The notes beneath the pieces were generated by a model. It saw only the letters and a list, made by a program, of their open reading frames with translations, was not told the DNA's origin and searched no databases. A DNA stretch of 56,419 nucleotides from a virus. Positions 56,026 through 56,419 of the stretch are shown piece after piece. The position numbers and the translations under genes are program-made. Numbering within the stretch: position 1 is the stretch's first letter; the number at the start of each line of letters is the position of its first letter. The stretch is from positions 1-56,419 of the IMG/VR virus record IMGVR_UViG_3300021354_000009. One strand, given 5' to 3'.

Positions 56026-56419
56026 TTGACAGCCCTCATCTTAATCATTGTGTGCAAAGCGACGTTGTTGGCTTCACGCATCAAACGACGGAACATGAAC
56101 TGCTCGTCGTGCGTCATAGTGCCGTTCTCGGTCTTTTGCTTCATCATGTCTACCATGTTCTGGTAGAACGGGTCGTACTCAAAGTCGTACCATTCCATGT
56201 CAAAGTCGATGCCGTACTTCAAAGCCATGCCTGAACTGGAGCCATAGGCTTCCTTGTGCTCTTCGCAATGCTTCTTTGAGAATAGGTACATCCCACTCAC
56301 AGTGATTGGACGCTTGTGCGTTGGATCACCGTAGAAGTTATCGTGGAAGTGGTGAGGCACTACGATATCCAAGAGAGCGCCATTCTTGCAGACGCGGTGC
56401 AGTTCCTTCATCAACGGGA
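56022..56419 (-). CDS. SAM-dependent methyltransferase, C-terminal part
   Basis: This is the 3' part of the methyltransferase whose start is at 314. Residues include MKELHRVCKNGALLDIVVPH, HFHDNFYGDPTHKRPITVSG and EWYDFEYDPFYQNMVDMM. The chain ends RAVK and overlaps the APS-kinase start by ATGA. Joined with 134-314 it forms one 192-residue frame. The C-terminal basic helix (EQFMFRRLMREANNVALHTM) is usual for the group. Confidence 0.78.
   Translation of the reverse strand, partial: PLMKELHRVCKNGALLDIVVPHHFHDNFYGDPTHKRPITVSGMYLFSKKHCEEHKEAYGSSSGMALKYGIDFDMEWYDFEYDPFYQNMVDMMKQKTENGTMTHDEQFMFRRLMREANNVALHTMIKMRAVK
56294..56419. repeat. Direct repeat of the window ends, copy 2
   Basis: Identical to 8-133 over 126 bases. 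The copy here continues correctly into the methyltransferase gene, so it is taken as the true sequence at the join. Confidence 0.9.

Overview
The window looks like the complete genome of a tailed, short-tailed (podovirus-type) bacteriophage assembled as a circle. Bases 8-133 are repeated exactly at 56294-56419, and a methyltransferase gene is cut by the window ends and closes in frame across that 126-bp overlap, so the unique length is about 56,286 bp. The head and tail genes (terminase, portal, scaffold candidate, HK97-type major capsid protein, P22 gp4-like and SU10-like adaptors, P22 gp10-like nozzle, three large internal virion proteins, no sheath or tape-measure gene) indicate a podovirus. 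Small DUF6321- and DUF6496-like proteins and Gly-Gly motif proteins resemble those of uncultured freshwater phages, and the host is probably a Gram-negative bacterium (3TM holin, spanin-like protein, M15 endolysin). I see no integrase, reverse transcriptase, DNA polymerase, RNA polymerase, tRNA or CRISPR array.

Layout, read along the minus strand. The control region (38.0-38.5 kb) has back-to-back promoters: one drives a Cro/YdaS-like repressor leftward, the other a short rightward block (38.5-40.9 kb) with an SSB-like protein, a small lipoprotein, a PD-(D/E)XK nuclease and two unknowns. The minus-strand early region (38.3-27.2 kb) carries a ParB-like protein, an SF2 helicase, a TOPRIM primase-like protein, a RuvC-like resolvase, an ABC-ATPase/GNAT fusion, an HNH-like nuclease, an OB-fold protein and many small genes, often coupled by ATGA overlaps. 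Terminase, portal, scaffold, capsid and adaptor genes follow (27.1-10.6 kb), then fibre genes (10.2-7.1 kb).

Next is an accessory surface module (7.1 kb to 0, continuing at 56.4-55.6 kb). It has four seven-repeat RCC1 propeller proteins in two pairs, a sulfotransferase-TPR-glycosyltransferase fusion between the pairs, a small protein, a methyltransferase and an APS-kinase-like protein. Lysis genes (55.6-53.3 kb), adaptor, fibre, nozzle and internal virion genes (53.3-41.0 kb) complete the circle, ending at a strong terminator at 40.9 kb.

The most unusual points are: a possible phage sulfation pathway (APS kinase plus PAPS-type sulfotransferase) beside the RCC1 array; two candidate structured non-coding RNAs, each with a promoter, branched fold and U-tract; eight copies of the 13-bp palindrome CCAGTTSAACTGG, three of them in a 24-bp phase inside the ParB-like gene; and a family of early promoters sharing a 17-bp box and a stem-loop near the predicted transcription start. 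All functions are read from sequence patterns; no search was run.
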